Program-made: the position numbers and the translations under genes
Shown here: positions 26,471-34,069 of the stretch, in pieces
How positions within the stretch are numbered: the stretch's first letter is position 1
How the letters are laid out: every line of letters begins with the position of its first letter
The notes under the pieces: generated by a model
The model's database searches: none
Seen by the model: the letters and a program-made list of their open reading frames with translations, nothing else
Told to the model about the DNA's origin: nothing
Source of the DNA: Rhodococcus oryzae
GTDB taxonomy: Bacteria; Actinomycetota; Actinomycetes; Mycobacteriales; Mycobacteriaceae
Reading direction: 5' to 3'
Assembly (NCBI RefSeq): GCF_005049235.1
Contig: NZ_SUMD01000006.1
Coordinates: 186,001-250,000 of the forward strand
Length of the DNA: 64,000 nt

Positions 26471-26679
26471 TTCAATCTCTGACCCAGGAGCCTCGATGCC
26501 CTCACTCAGCGACCCGCACGCGTCATCCGCCCCAGGGTGTGGCGCCCTGTCTCGGCGTTGCGGGGCCTCCTCGGACCGAGTCTGGACGCCAGATTCGCCA
26601 GCGATCCTCGACGTCCTCGCACGCCTCGACGCACGCCCGATCCCCAATTCCTGATCCACCACCAACGAAAGAAGCTGCC

Positions 26680-27513
26680 ATGACGACCTGGCGAGACACC
26701 CCGACCAAGACCATCGCGATCGACGGCACTCCGTTCGCGTACCGCGAGCTCGGAGACACCTCCGGTGTGCCAGTGGTCTTCCTCCATCACTTCACCGCCG
26801 TCCTGGACGACTGGGACCCACGGGTCATCGACGGCATCGCGGCGCAGCATCACGTGATCGCCTTCGACAACCGCGGCGTGGGTGCGACCGGCTCCAGCGT
26901 CCCCAACAACCTGGAACACATGGGCGCCGATGCGATCGCGTTCATCAGTGCGCTCGGCTACGAGCAAGTCGACCTCTTCGGCTTCTCGCTCGGTGGAGCA
27001 GTCGCGCAGATGATCGCGCTGCAAGCGCCCGACCTGGTACGCCGGATGGTGCTCGCCGGCACCGGGCCACGGGGTGGCGGCGGCATCTGGAAGATGCCGT
27101 TCATCGTGGGCGGTGCGTACGCCAAGGCCCTCGCGACCCGGAAGGACCCGCGTCACTTCCTCTTCTTCCCGCGCAATGCCGAGGGAAAGAGGGCAGCGAA
27201 GGAGTACTTCGCTCGCCTCGCCGAACGTACTCAGGACCTCGACCGGCCCATCTCGCGACAAGCGGGCCTCGCTCAACTGCGTGCGATCACGTCCGGCGGG
27301 CTGCACGCCCCCGACGACTTGGCGACCATCAAGGTCCCCGTCCTGGTCGCCAACGGCGATCACGACCTGATGGTCGCCAGCGAGCACTCCGCCGACATGG
27401 CCCGACGCCTCCCTGACGCCAGGCTGATCGTCTACCCCAACTCAGGCCACGGCGGCGTCTTCCAGCACCACCAGGAGTTCGTTCCTGAGGTCCTTGCCTT
27501 CCTGGCCGGCTGA
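26680..27513 (+). CDS. Alpha/beta hydrolase, divergent element cargo
   Basis: A 277-residue hydrolase paralogous to the one at 23944-24804: VVFLHHFTAVLDDWDPR, DNRGVGATGSS, elbow FGFSLGGAVAQM with the Ser nucleophile, acid NGDHDLMV, and His in SGHGGVFQHH. The ATG at 26680 follows GAAAGAAG. The 210-base leader contains no other recognisable gene. It is divergent from the TetR gene and shares the palindromic operator. The pair of hydrolases, the quinone reductase and the following SDR suggest detoxification or modification of a small hydrophobic compound; the compound is unknown. Confidence 0.88.
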   Translation: MTTWRDTPTKTIAIDGTPFAYRELGDTSGVPVVFLHHFTAVLDDWDPRVIDGIAAQHHVIAFDNRGVGATGSSVPNNLEHMGADAIAFISALGYEQVDLFGFSLGGAVAQMIALQAPDLVRRMVLAGTGPRGGGGIWKMPFIVGGAYAKALATRKDPRHFLFFPRNAEGKRAAKEYFARLAERTQDLDRPISRQAGLAQLRAITSGGLHAPDDLATIKVPVLVANGDHDLMVASEHSADMARRLPDARLIVYPNSGHGGVFQHHQEFVPEVLAFLAG

Positions 27514-27554
27514 CCTTTCATGACCAACCCATCACGCGAGCTTGGAGCAATCAC

Positions 27555-28110
27555 ATGCCAGCTGTACTGGTGACCGGTGCCAGCCGAGGGATCGGCCTGG
27601 CGAATCATCGTGCAGGGCCCCGTCGAGGCGACGTCGCTCGATGACCTGACTCGGCAGTTGGACGTCAACGTCACGTCCCAGATCGCGGTGGTCCAGGCCG
27701 TGCTTCCCCAGTTGCGGGAGGCTCGCGGCCGGGTGGTGTTCATTTCCTCGGTCAGCGGCTTGATCACCCTGCCGGGCACCGGTGCCTACAGCGCATCGAA
27801 GTACGCCCTCGAGTCACTGGCTGATGCCCTCCGGATGGAGCTGCGCCCGTGGCGGATCCCGGTGTCACTCATCGAGCCCGGACCCACGCGCACCGACATG
27901 TGGGGTGACGTTCTCGAGGACTACGACCGCATGACCGAGCAGCTGAGCCCGGCGCATCGTGAGCTGTACGCATCGCACCTGGCGGGCAACCGCAAACTGC
28001 TGGGTCGCATGCAGAGACTCGCGGGCGATCCCGAGAAGGTCGTGGCGGCTGTCGACCGCGCCCCGCAGGTCAAAGAGAAGGCTCGCATCCGTTTGGAGAT
28101 GGCCTGCGAC
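27555..28110 (+). pseudogene. Short-chain dehydrogenase with internal deletion and frameshift
   Basis: The gene starts well (MPAVLVTGASRGIGL, the TGxxxGIG cofactor motif, at 27555) but then jumps, in a different frame, to IIVQGPVEATSLDDLTRQLDVNVTS, the region that normally follows the NNAG motif. About 70 codons, including NNAG and the second cofactor strand, are missing at 27597-27605. The rest is sound: VVFISSVSGLITLPGTGAYSASKYALE with the Ser, Tyr and Lys of the active site, and EPGPTRTDMW. It cannot make a working SDR. It is the second gene of the rightward cassette transcript. Confidence 0.82.
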
Positions 28111-28112
28111 AA

Positions 28113-28382
28113 GCTGCAAAGGAGCTGCTGCGTATCGCGATTGATGACCCCGATGTCCCCGACACGGTGAAGCCGGCCGTGATCCGCGATGCCCCTTCTC
28201 GCGGATTGGCATCACCGAGAAGACCGCCGTGGAGCTTCACGTCGGCCCGACGAAGGCGTACGAGGCGATCCTGACGGACGTGCTGACGGGCGGCAGTCGC
28301 GCCGAGTCCCGCGTCCGTCCGCAGCAGAACCCGTCGAGGCTTGGTCTGGCCAACGTTTCCAACGGTCATATATGCAGGTAGA
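28113..28382 (+). pseudogene. Phage-like gene debris near the right end of the element
   Basis: Two reading-frame pieces join into one protein-like stretch: AKELLRIAIDDPDVPDTVKP + AVIRDA (28115-28191), then after a frame change IGITEKTAVELHVGPTKAYE and AILTDVLTGGSRAESRVRPQ (about 28205-28320). The pattern (a helical leader ending in a RDALxRxG-like turn, then KTAVELxV and a SRAE tail) recalls small proteins near the packaging genes of actinophages. Family recognition is from memory only. The fragment is fused directly behind the broken SDR. Confidence 0.4.
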
Positions 28383-28429
28383 GGCGTCTTCTCCACTGGT
28401 GTCAACTCTTGCAAACGCCCAGGATCGAA

Positions 28430-28446
28430 TTCCGCTTCAACGTCTA
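28430..28446. repeat. Right attachment site (attR), copy of the ychF 3' end
   Basis: An exact copy of ttccgcttcaacgtcta at 23431-23447. With three more bases to the left it reads GAA TTC CGC TTC AAC GTC TAG, again encoding EFRFNV and a stop. It ends 8 bases before the hairpin that probably was the original ychF terminator. Confidence 0.8.
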
Positions 28447-28453
28447 GACGCCC

Positions 28454-28510
28454 CGAACGGGCGGTTACCGGGACTAACGCCGAGTGCGTGTCCTGGTGAC
28501 CGCCCGTTCG
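28454..28510 (+). terminator. Displaced ychF terminator, member of a dispersed palindrome family
   Basis: Arms at 28454-28474 and 28490-28510 pair over 21 bases with two imperfections; the outer part is cgaacgggcggt. It lies between attR and the convergent small secreted-protein gene and would have followed the ychF stop before the element inserted. The same palindrome type recurs at 31235-31289 and 58789-58845. Confidence 0.7.
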
Positions 28511-28534
28511 TCGTCGGTCCCGCTCCCACTCGTC

Positions 28535-28759
28535 CTACGACAGCCACAGCGGGAGTTCGAATGTATGACCGAACACGTCGCAGGTCATGGGCGGTCGCGG
28601 GTCCACCATGACCCTGCCGCAGACGAACCCATCAGCGAGCGACCCGTCAGAGGACGTGTCGGCTGCGGAGGCGGTACCGGCCCCGGTGACAAGGCCTGCG
28701 GCCACCGGGGCAGTGGCCGCGATGGTGGATGCGATACGACGATTCGAGACACGAGGCAC
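28535..28759 (-). CDS. Small secreted protein (74 residues)
   Basis: The GTG at 28759 is preceded by GAGAGGGATCAACC, a good ribosome binding site. The signal peptide is VSNRRIASTIAATAPVAAG plus LVTGAGTASA with an AxA cleavage site. The mature part is about 40 residues with two cysteines (FVCGRVMV, MTCDVFGHTFELPLWLS) that could form a disulphide. It converges on the hairpin after attR. Function unknown. Confidence 0.72.
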   Translation of the reverse strand: MPRVSNRRIASTIAATAPVAAGLVTGAGTASAADTSSDGSLADGFVCGRVMVDPRPPMTCDVFGHTFELPLWLS

Positions 28760-28975
28760 GGTTGATCCCTCTCAATTCTGTGACGCCCGGCGACGCTTCC
28801 GATTCGTCTGCCGGGAGGGCGATTTCTGCGGACACCGTAGCGTGGTGGCGCGAACGCGGAGGCGGATTCGGGTTCATCTGTGGCACTTGATGATTCGTAT
28901 GACGCTACACATATCTTGTGGGCGCCGAGCAATGCCACGGGACTCGGCGCTTCTCGCCGTCGCGACGATCCTCTG

Positions 28976-29105
28976 TCAGTGCCCCGACGCGGGCCCCTCG
29001 GCCAACGTCCGACAGGTAGTGAGCGCCGAGACATCACCAGGCCGGCGGTTGTGCGGTCGAGTCGGCGGATCGGCGTCAGATCCGGGTTGTCGAGGCGCGT
29101 ATAGC
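28976..29105 (-). pseudogene. Fragment of an RluA-type pseudouridine synthase gene
   Basis: Two blocks are nearly identical to parts of the intact gene at 30171-31142. Bases 28976-29019 match its 3' end (stop codon and the codons for RRTLGEAP), and 29045-29100 match the active-site region (RLDNPDLTPIRRLDRTTAG, where the intact gene has RLDNPDLAPIHRLDRGTAG). Roughly 480 bases between them are deleted. The region 28760-29193 holds only this fragment and no other convincing gene. Confidence 0.75.
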
Positions 29106-29193
29106 GTCACCACACCGAAGTCGGTAACGATCAGCTGCGCCTGCGGCCAAAGCTACGCATTGTGCGCCTGCTGCCAGAGATACTGCACCGGTG

Positions 29194-30162
29194 ATGCCGA
29201 CCAAACGAAACGGCTTTTCCGCCATATCGATGGTGCTGCTCGCAGTCGCGGGCTTGCTGGTCGCGGCCCCGGGGAGCAGTGGCGCCGCACCGCCCGCCTG
29301 GCGATACACGATGGTGGCGTTCAGCAACACCAGCGACCGCGACCTGGATGTCTACGAGTCGGGGGACGCCACTCAATTCCAGCCCCTCCGACTGTCGGCG
29401 TATCGGCCTCCGTCAGGGGTGGTGCGTGACCCGAGCATCTTCCGGCACACGGACGGGTTGTACTACCTCACCTACACGACGGTCGACGGGGCGAACATCG
29501 GCTTCGCGCGCAGCAGCGACCGCATCAACTGGACGTTCCTGGGGGCCTGGCCGGTCCCGTTCTGCTGCGCGTTCCTGCCGGGCACGGGAGACGGAACGGG
29601 CTCGGCGAGCCCGCCGGGCTCCTCGGGGTCGGCCGGGTTCAGCGACGGACCGTCGCTGTCGCCGTTCACCACGAAGGCCTGGGCACCCGAATGGTTCGTG
29701 GACGGCGACCGCGTCAGCGTCATCCTGTCGATGTCGACCGGCGGCGGATTCGTGCCGTATCTGATGACCGCGCTGGATCCGTCGCTCCGAATCTGGGGCC
29801 CGCCCACTCCGCTCGACGGGATCGGCGCGGACCACATCGACACCACCGTGGTCAAGGTGGGTTCGACGTACCACGCGTTCACCAAGAACGAGACGAAGAA
29901 GGTCGTCGAGCATGCGGTCGCGCCGTCGGTGACGGGGCCCTATTCATTTGTCCCGCCTGGAAATTGGGGCTCGCTGGTGGAGGGTCCGGCCGTGGTTCAG
30001 TTGCCGAACGGCAACTGGCGGATATATCTCGACGCCTATACCGAAGGAAAGTATCTCTATTCCGACAGTACGGATGGGCTGAACACCTGGTCGCCCGTGC
30101 AAGAGCTTCCAGGCCTTTCCGGGGCGGTGCGCCATGTCGGCGTGATGAGAGAGCCTGCGTAA
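29194..30162 (+). CDS. Secreted GH43-like (five-bladed beta-propeller) protein
   Basis: A 322-residue exported protein with signal peptide (AISMVLLAVAGLLVAAPGSS, cleavage near GAAPPA). The mature part shows GH43/arabinanase-like elements: VVRDPSIFRHTDGLYYLTYT with the general-base Asp, KAWAPEWFVDGDRVSVILSM, and LVEGPAVVQLPNGNWRIYLD with a Glu in the position of the general acid. A Gly/Ser-rich loop (GDGTGSASPPGSSGSAG) interrupts the second blade. Substrate unknown, presumably an arabinose-containing wall polysaccharide or plant glycan. The ATG at 29194 or the GTG before it may be the start. It converges on the pseudouridine synthase gene with an 8-base gap. Confidence 0.8.
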   Translation: MPTKRNGFSAISMVLLAVAGLLVAAPGSSGAAPPAWRYTMVAFSNTSDRDLDVYESGDATQFQPLRLSAYRPPSGVVRDPSIFRHTDGLYYLTYTTVDGANIGFARSSDRINWTFLGAWPVPFCCAFLPGTGDGTGSASPPGSSGSAGFSDGPSLSPFTTKAWAPEWFVDGDRVSVILSMSTGGGFVPYLMTALDPSLRIWGPPTPLDGIGADHIDTTVVKVGSTYHAFTKNETKKVVEHAVAPSVTGPYSFVPPGNWGSLVEGPAVVQLPNGNWRIYLDAYTEGKYLYSDSTDGLNTWSPVQELPGLSGAVRHVGVMREPA

Positions 30163-30170
30163 CGGCCCGC

Positions 30171-31142
30171 TCAGTGCTCCGACATGGGCGCCTCGCCCAA
30201 CGTCCGGCGGGTGACGAACCGCCGCGGCATCCCCGACAGCGGATCGGTGAATTCCAGTTCCCGCGCGAGCAATTGGAGTGGGAGGCAATGATCGTCCGGC
30301 GCCTCGGGCAGCAGGTCGGGGTACAAGCGGTCGCCCAGGATCCCGACGCCGAGCGCTGCCAGATGGATCCGCAACTGGTGCATCCGCCCGGTGTGCGGAC
30401 GCAGGACCGTGTGCAGCACAGCACGTCCGGAGGAGCTGACGCCGGTGTCACGGACCTCGACCGCCGTCTCGGCGTTGGGCTCGCGTGAGTCGTCGACGAC
30501 GGCCCGCAACTCGCCGCGCCGAGCCTCGATGTGGTTGCGGTAGGTGACGGGAACGGCGCGACCGGCAAGCGTCGGTGCGTGCGGGTCCCACCCGTGCGGT
30601 CGCGCCGACACCGCCTCGTAGACCTTCGTGACCAGCCGCTTCTCGAACAGCGACTGGTATGCGCCGCGCGTCGCGGGACGGGCCGAGAACATCACCAGGC
30701 CTGCGGTCCCGCGGTCGAGTCGATGGATCGGCGCCAGATCCGGGTTGTCGAGGCGGACGCGCAATCGGACGAGCGCCGACTCGCGCAGGTAGCGCCCGCT
30801 CGGGGTGGTCGGGAGGAAGTGCGGCTTGTCGATCACGACGAGGTGGTCGTCGACGTGCAGGATCTCCTCGTGGAACGGCACCGGGTTCTCCGCCGGCAGG
30901 TCGCGGTAGTACCAGACGAACGGGTGCGCGCCCAGCGCCGTGCCGCGACCGATCGGACTGCCGTCGGTGCCCACGATCTCGCCGGCGTCGAACCGTCGGT
31001 GCAGGTCGTCCGCGTCCAGGTGGTCGAACCTCGCGATGACGTACTCGGCGACCGTCGCCCACGGCCCGGACGTCGGGACGCGCAGCCGCGTCGGTCCGAC
31101 CCCGTTCTTGACGGGTAGCGGGGAGGGCATCGGCACGAGCAT
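30171..31142 (-). CDS. RluA-family pseudouridine synthase
   Basis: A roughly 323-residue enzyme that isomerises uridine in structured RNA. It has an S4-like N-terminal region, then ILHVDDHLVVIDKPHFLPTT, the catalytic motif IHRLDRGTAGLVMFSA with the active Asp, FEKRLVTKVYEAV, and the C-terminal HTVLRPHTGRMHQLRIHLAALG. The target (23S rRNA or tRNA) cannot be named. Three consecutive ATG codons lie at 31148-31142; the third is 6 bases from a GGTGGG and is chosen. A broken paralogue lies 1 kb away. Confidence 0.9.
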   Translation of the reverse strand: MLVPMPSPLPVKNGVGPTRLRVPTSGPWATVAEYVIARFDHLDADDLHRRFDAGEIVGTDGSPIGRGTALGAHPFVWYYRDLPAENPVPFHEEILHVDDHLVVIDKPHFLPTTPSGRYLRESALVRLRVRLDNPDLAPIHRLDRGTAGLVMFSARPATRGAYQSLFEKRLVTKVYEAVSARPHGWDPHAPTLAGRAVPVTYRNHIEARRGELRAVVDDSREPNAETAVEVRDTGVSSSGRAVLHTVLRPHTGRMHQLRIHLAALGVGILGDRLYPDLLPEAPDDHCLPLQLLARELEFTDPLSGMPRRFVTRRTLGEAPMSEH

Positions 31143-31227
31143 CATCATCCCACCGACTGTTGACGCGGACGTGCCGCGGGGGTTTCGCGAGGTCAGGCGC
31201 GCGCGAACAGGCGCATGACAGAAAAGC

Positions 31228-31301
31228 CACTGCAGAACGGGCGGTTTCCGGGACAAACGTCGAGTACGTATCCCGGAAACCGCCCGTTCGTCGTCGCAGT
31301 G
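31228..31301. repeat. Long palindrome between divergent genes
   Basis: A perfect 19-bp inverted repeat gaacgggcggtttccggga (31235-31253) / complement (31271-31289), with an outer cactgc/gcagtg pair (31228, 31301). The loop contains acgtcgagtacgta, similar to the loops of the copies at 28454 and 58789. It lies between two divergent genes (starts at 31142 and 31423), where a terminator has no obvious purpose, so it behaves like a dispersed REP-type element. Confidence 0.8.
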
Positions 31302-31422
31302 GAAGGAAGGAAGAGAATCCTCGGTCAGATGTAGATCAACTGTGTAGCATCGGCCCGACCCAGAACCCGACCGGTTGGTTTTGTGATGCAAGGTCGGGAT
31401 TCGCTGAAACAGGAAGGTCACC

Positions 31423-31947
31423 ATGAAGCCGATCGTCTCGCGATCCCTGCTCGCCACCGCTCTGATCCCTGTCGCATTGCTTACGGCTCCTCCCGCCAGT
31501 GCTGCCGCCCCCGATGACGTCACCGCGACGGTGGCCGTGAGCGGGCACACGGTGTATGTCACCATCGACAACCGACTTCCGATCACCTTGGGGTGCAGCG
31601 CCTATCCACGTCATGGAACGGGCAGCTACAGCGGATTCGACTATGTGGAGCCGGGTGGGACCAAGACCTTTCGCCTGTACGAGTACGCCGAGGTCCAGGG
31701 CGGTGTGAAGGTTGTCGGAACCCGCCTCGCTGATGGCGCGTACGACATTCAGTGGCGCTGCCAGGACGCCCGCGACATCGGTCTGCCGTCGGGAACGCCT
31801 CCCGCGAGTGGCGAGTGGGGAACGATTCCCGTCGCCGAGTACCCGGCGCAGCCGATCGCTGTATCCGTGCCCGCGGCGGGGCCGGACGGTCCCGACTTGC
31901 CTGGTACGGGCGCGACCGGTTCGCTCGACAATCTGTTCGGGTCGTAG
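31423..31947 (+). CDS. Secreted protein of unknown function (174 residues)
   Basis: The ATG has AGGAAGG at the right distance. The signal peptide is MKPIVSRSLLATALIPVALL with cleavage after PASA. The mature part looks like a small beta-sandwich (VTATVAVSGHTVYVTIDNRL, GGTKTFRLYEYAEVQGGVKV) with two cysteines (LGCSAYP, WRCQDA) probably bridged, then a Pro/Gly-rich tail. No enzyme motif is seen. A strong terminator follows. Confidence 0.78.
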   Translation: MKPIVSRSLLATALIPVALLTAPPASAAAPDDVTATVAVSGHTVYVTIDNRLPITLGCSAYPRHGTGSYSGFDYVEPGGTKTFRLYEYAEVQGGVKVVGTRLADGAYDIQWRCQDARDIGLPSGTPPASGEWGTIPVAEYPAQPIAVSVPAAGPDGPDLPGTGATGSLDNLFGS

Positions 31948-31986
31948 CGCGACGTCATACCGCCATCTCGACGGCCTTTTCGGCCT

Positions 31987-32037
31987 AGAACCCGCAGGTC
32001 TCTCGGAACGATACGTTCCGAGAGACCTGCGGGTTCT
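31987..32037 (+). terminator. 24-bp perfect hairpin terminator
   Basis: Arms 31987-32010 and 32014-32037 are exact complements around a 3-base loop, 40 bases after the stop of the secreted-protein gene. The centre is tctcggaacgatacgttccg. This is one of the strongest hairpins in the window; only a weak T-rich run follows. Confidence 0.85.
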
Positions 32038-32179
32038 GTCGTTCGTGGGTGGTTACCCGTACCCCTCTCCGACGGATTGGACCTGGCCGGTTGGTGAATA
32101 GAAGGGAAACAACCGCAGAACAGATCGTTCACGTCTAGGGTCGTCACGAACTTTGTCCCTACCGCACCTGAGGTGGCTT

Positions 32180-33877
32180 GTGGCTTTTCCGCCCACCAAC
32201 GTTTCCCGCCGCGCCTTCCTGGCCGGCCTGTCCGTGCTCGGCGGCGCGACCCTGCTGCCCGCCGCGGCGAACGCCACTCCCGTCCTCCGCCAGGCCCCCG
32301 ATGCCGGAGCTGGACTGATACGCAACCCCGAGTTCGGCAACGGGGTCATGGCCGGGGTGCCGCGCACCGACGGCGCGACGTTGTGGACGCGCGTCGGCGC
32401 GGCGGGGGGTACGGGCAGCCTCGAGACCGGCAGTCTCGGCGGCGGCAGCGTCGGTGGCAGTGCCAGCGGCAGTGCCGGTAGCAGCGGCGCGGGCGGTGAA
32501 TTGGCGTTGGTCGTCTCGAGGCGGGAGGACCTGTCGAGCCCGGTACTCGCCGAACGGGTTCAGGTACGTGAAGATGCCGACGGCACAGTGCATTTCGATA
32601 TAAACGGACTGGCTCCGGGGGAGACCTACTACTACCAGTTCCGGGGTAACGGGGGCGAGTCGCCGGTCGGTCGGTTCCGGACGCTGCGGCCAGCCGATTC
32701 CAACGAGCCGGTCCGCATCGGCTGGTTCACCTGCCAGGGCTTCGAGGAGGGCTACTACGCGGCGCACCGGCATCTCGCCGAGGAGGACCTCGACTTCGTC
32801 GTGTGCCTCGGTGACTACGTGTACGAGTTCACCAAGCCGGGCGTCCGGGGCGTCACGACCAACCCGTTCCCGCAGACCATCGACGCCATGCGGGACAAGT
32901 ACCGCCAGTACCGCACCGACGCGAACCTGCGGCAGATGCACAGCCAGCACGCGTTCATCCCGATCTGGGACGACCACGAGTTCCGCAACAACTACAGCAA
33001 GGACGGCTGGACGTTCCCGGTGATCTCACCCATCGAGGGCGCGGTCGGGTTCCAGCAGAAGAAGCAGTGGGCGTGGCAGTCGTGGTTCGAGCACATGCCG
33101 GTTCCCCGTTTCGCCAACGACCCGACGCGCACGTACCGCTCGTTGCGGGTGGGCAAGACGGTGGAACTGTTCGCGCCCGATACCCGGCAGTACCGGGACC
33201 GGCAGGCCTGCGGCGACTCCCTTGACCACATCGTGTGCGCCGAGGCCGACGCGGCGGGCCGGACCATGCTGGGCGCGGCGCAGAAGCAATGGCTGCTCGA
33301 CGGCATGACCAGGTCGGACGCCCACTGGAAGGTGGTGGCGAACGCCAACATGATGATGGGCATGGTGGTGGCGGACAACGGCACCCGGGCCTACATGGAC
33401 ACCTGGGACGGCTACGGCGCCGAGCGAGCGGAGATCCTGTCGACCGCGGCCCAGTCGGTGGACAACCTGGTCCTGGTCACCGGCGACGACCACGACGGCT
33501 GGGCAGGCGAGCTGTGGGACACCGGGTTCGCGCCTGGCACGCCGAGCGGTGCCCAGGCCAACGCGCCTGGCACCCGGCGCGCGGGTGTCGAGTTCGTCGT
33601 CCCGTCCGTCACCTCCGCCAACACAGCGGACGGCGGCTACACCAGCAGCAGCGACAACACCGGCGGGGCGCGCGCTGAGGAGGTCAACCGGCGGGACAAG
33701 AACCCGCACGTCAAGCACGCCGACATGGTCAGTCACGGGTACGGCGTCCTCGAGGTCGACGCGAGCGAGGCGCGCTTCCAGTTCCGGACGGTGGACAAGC
33801 TGAACCCGAACTCGGGCGTGGAGACGACGAAGGCGCTGCGCACCCCGGCCGGGCAGTCGGTGATCGAGACCGTGTGA
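32180..33877 (+). CDS. phoD: Tat-exported alkaline phosphatase PhoD
   Basis: A phosphodiesterase/phosphatase exported folded by the Tat system. The 565-residue protein has the twin-arginine signal SRRAFLAGLSVLGGATLLPA, an N-terminal fibronectin-like domain, and the PhoD catalytic domain: WFTCQGFEEGYYAAHRH, LDFVVCLGDYVYEF (metal-binding Asp), FIPIWDDHEFRNNY, NANMMMGM and LVTGDDHDGWAGEL. The start is the GTG at 32180 with GAGGTGG 5 bases upstream. Oddity: a Gly/Ser-rich insertion (GSLETGSLGGGSVGGSASGS, about residues 76-105) in the N-terminal domain. Confidence 0.92.
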   Translation: MAFPPTNVSRRAFLAGLSVLGGATLLPAAANATPVLRQAPDAGAGLIRNPEFGNGVMAGVPRTDGATLWTRVGAAGGTGSLETGSLGGGSVGGSASGSAGSSGAGGELALVVSRREDLSSPVLAERVQVREDADGTVHFDINGLAPGETYYYQFRGNGGESPVGRFRTLRPADSNEPVRIGWFTCQGFEEGYYAAHRHLAEEDLDFVVCLGDYVYEFTKPGVRGVTTNPFPQTIDAMRDKYRQYRTDANLRQMHSQHAFIPIWDDHEFRNNYSKDGWTFPVISPIEGAVGFQQKKQWAWQSWFEHMPVPRFANDPTRTYRSLRVGKTVELFAPDTRQYRDRQACGDSLDHIVCAEADAAGRTMLGAAQKQWLLDGMTRSDAHWKVVANANMMMGMVVADNGTRAYMDTWDGYGAERAEILSTAAQSVDNLVLVTGDDHDGWAGELWDTGFAPGTPSGAQANAPGTRRAGVEFVVPSVTSANTADGGYTSSSDNTGGARAEEVNRRDKNPHVKHADMVSHGYGVLEVDASEARFQFRTVDKLNPNSGVETTKALRTPAGQSVIETV

Positions 33878-33982
33878 TATCCCTCGGCGGTGCCCGGCCG
33901 GCTGTTCACTCGCAGGCGACCCCGTAGCCGACCGGGTCGAGCCGATGTGACCGCTGATGTGGTATGGATCACATCGGCGGGG

Positions 33983-34009
33983 TGTCACGTTTCGCTGTCG
34001 TTGCTTGTC
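33983..34009 (+). promoter_or_regulatory. Candidate ECF41-type promoter for the oxidoreductase/hydrolase genes
   Basis: TGTCACG, a 16-base spacer and TGTC. The ECF41 consensus is TGTCACA-N16-CGTC. The element lies 61 bases before the start of the FAD oxidoreductase gene and has a partner of identical spacing before the sigma factor gene (36838-36864). Confidence 0.5.
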
Positions 34010-34069
34010 CCATGGACGTCACCAACCAACGAACCCCGTACCGGTGACGCCGACTATGGGAGCAACGCC

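Larger units (their letters stand above)
23449..28446. mobile_element. Decayed integrative element (prophage-like) inserted in the ychF 3' end
   Basis: About 5.0 kb bounded by exact 17-bp direct repeats of the ychF terminal codons. An integrase C-terminal fragment lies immediately inside the left repeat, the usual place for a site-specific integrase. Phage-like coding debris lies just inside the right repeat. The interior holds a TetR-regulated enzyme cassette and a broken SDR gene. Outside the right repeat comes a hairpin of the type expected as the original ychF terminator. No intact integrase, replication or transfer gene remains, so the element is probably fixed. Confidence 0.75.

Noticed and set aside
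23449-28446. Insertion sequence or transposon boundaries around the cassette
   Set aside because: No terminal inverted repeats or transposase; the boundaries are direct repeats of a coding end, which fits site-specific recombination instead.
28585-29037. Open frames in both strands between the small secreted gene and the GH43-like gene
   Set aside because: No ribosome binding sites, no domains; the only recognisable content is the pseudouridine synthase fragment.
31143-31586. N-terminal extension of the pseudouridine synthase frame
   Set aside because: It runs through the palindrome and the promoter region of the divergent gene and has no conserved content.
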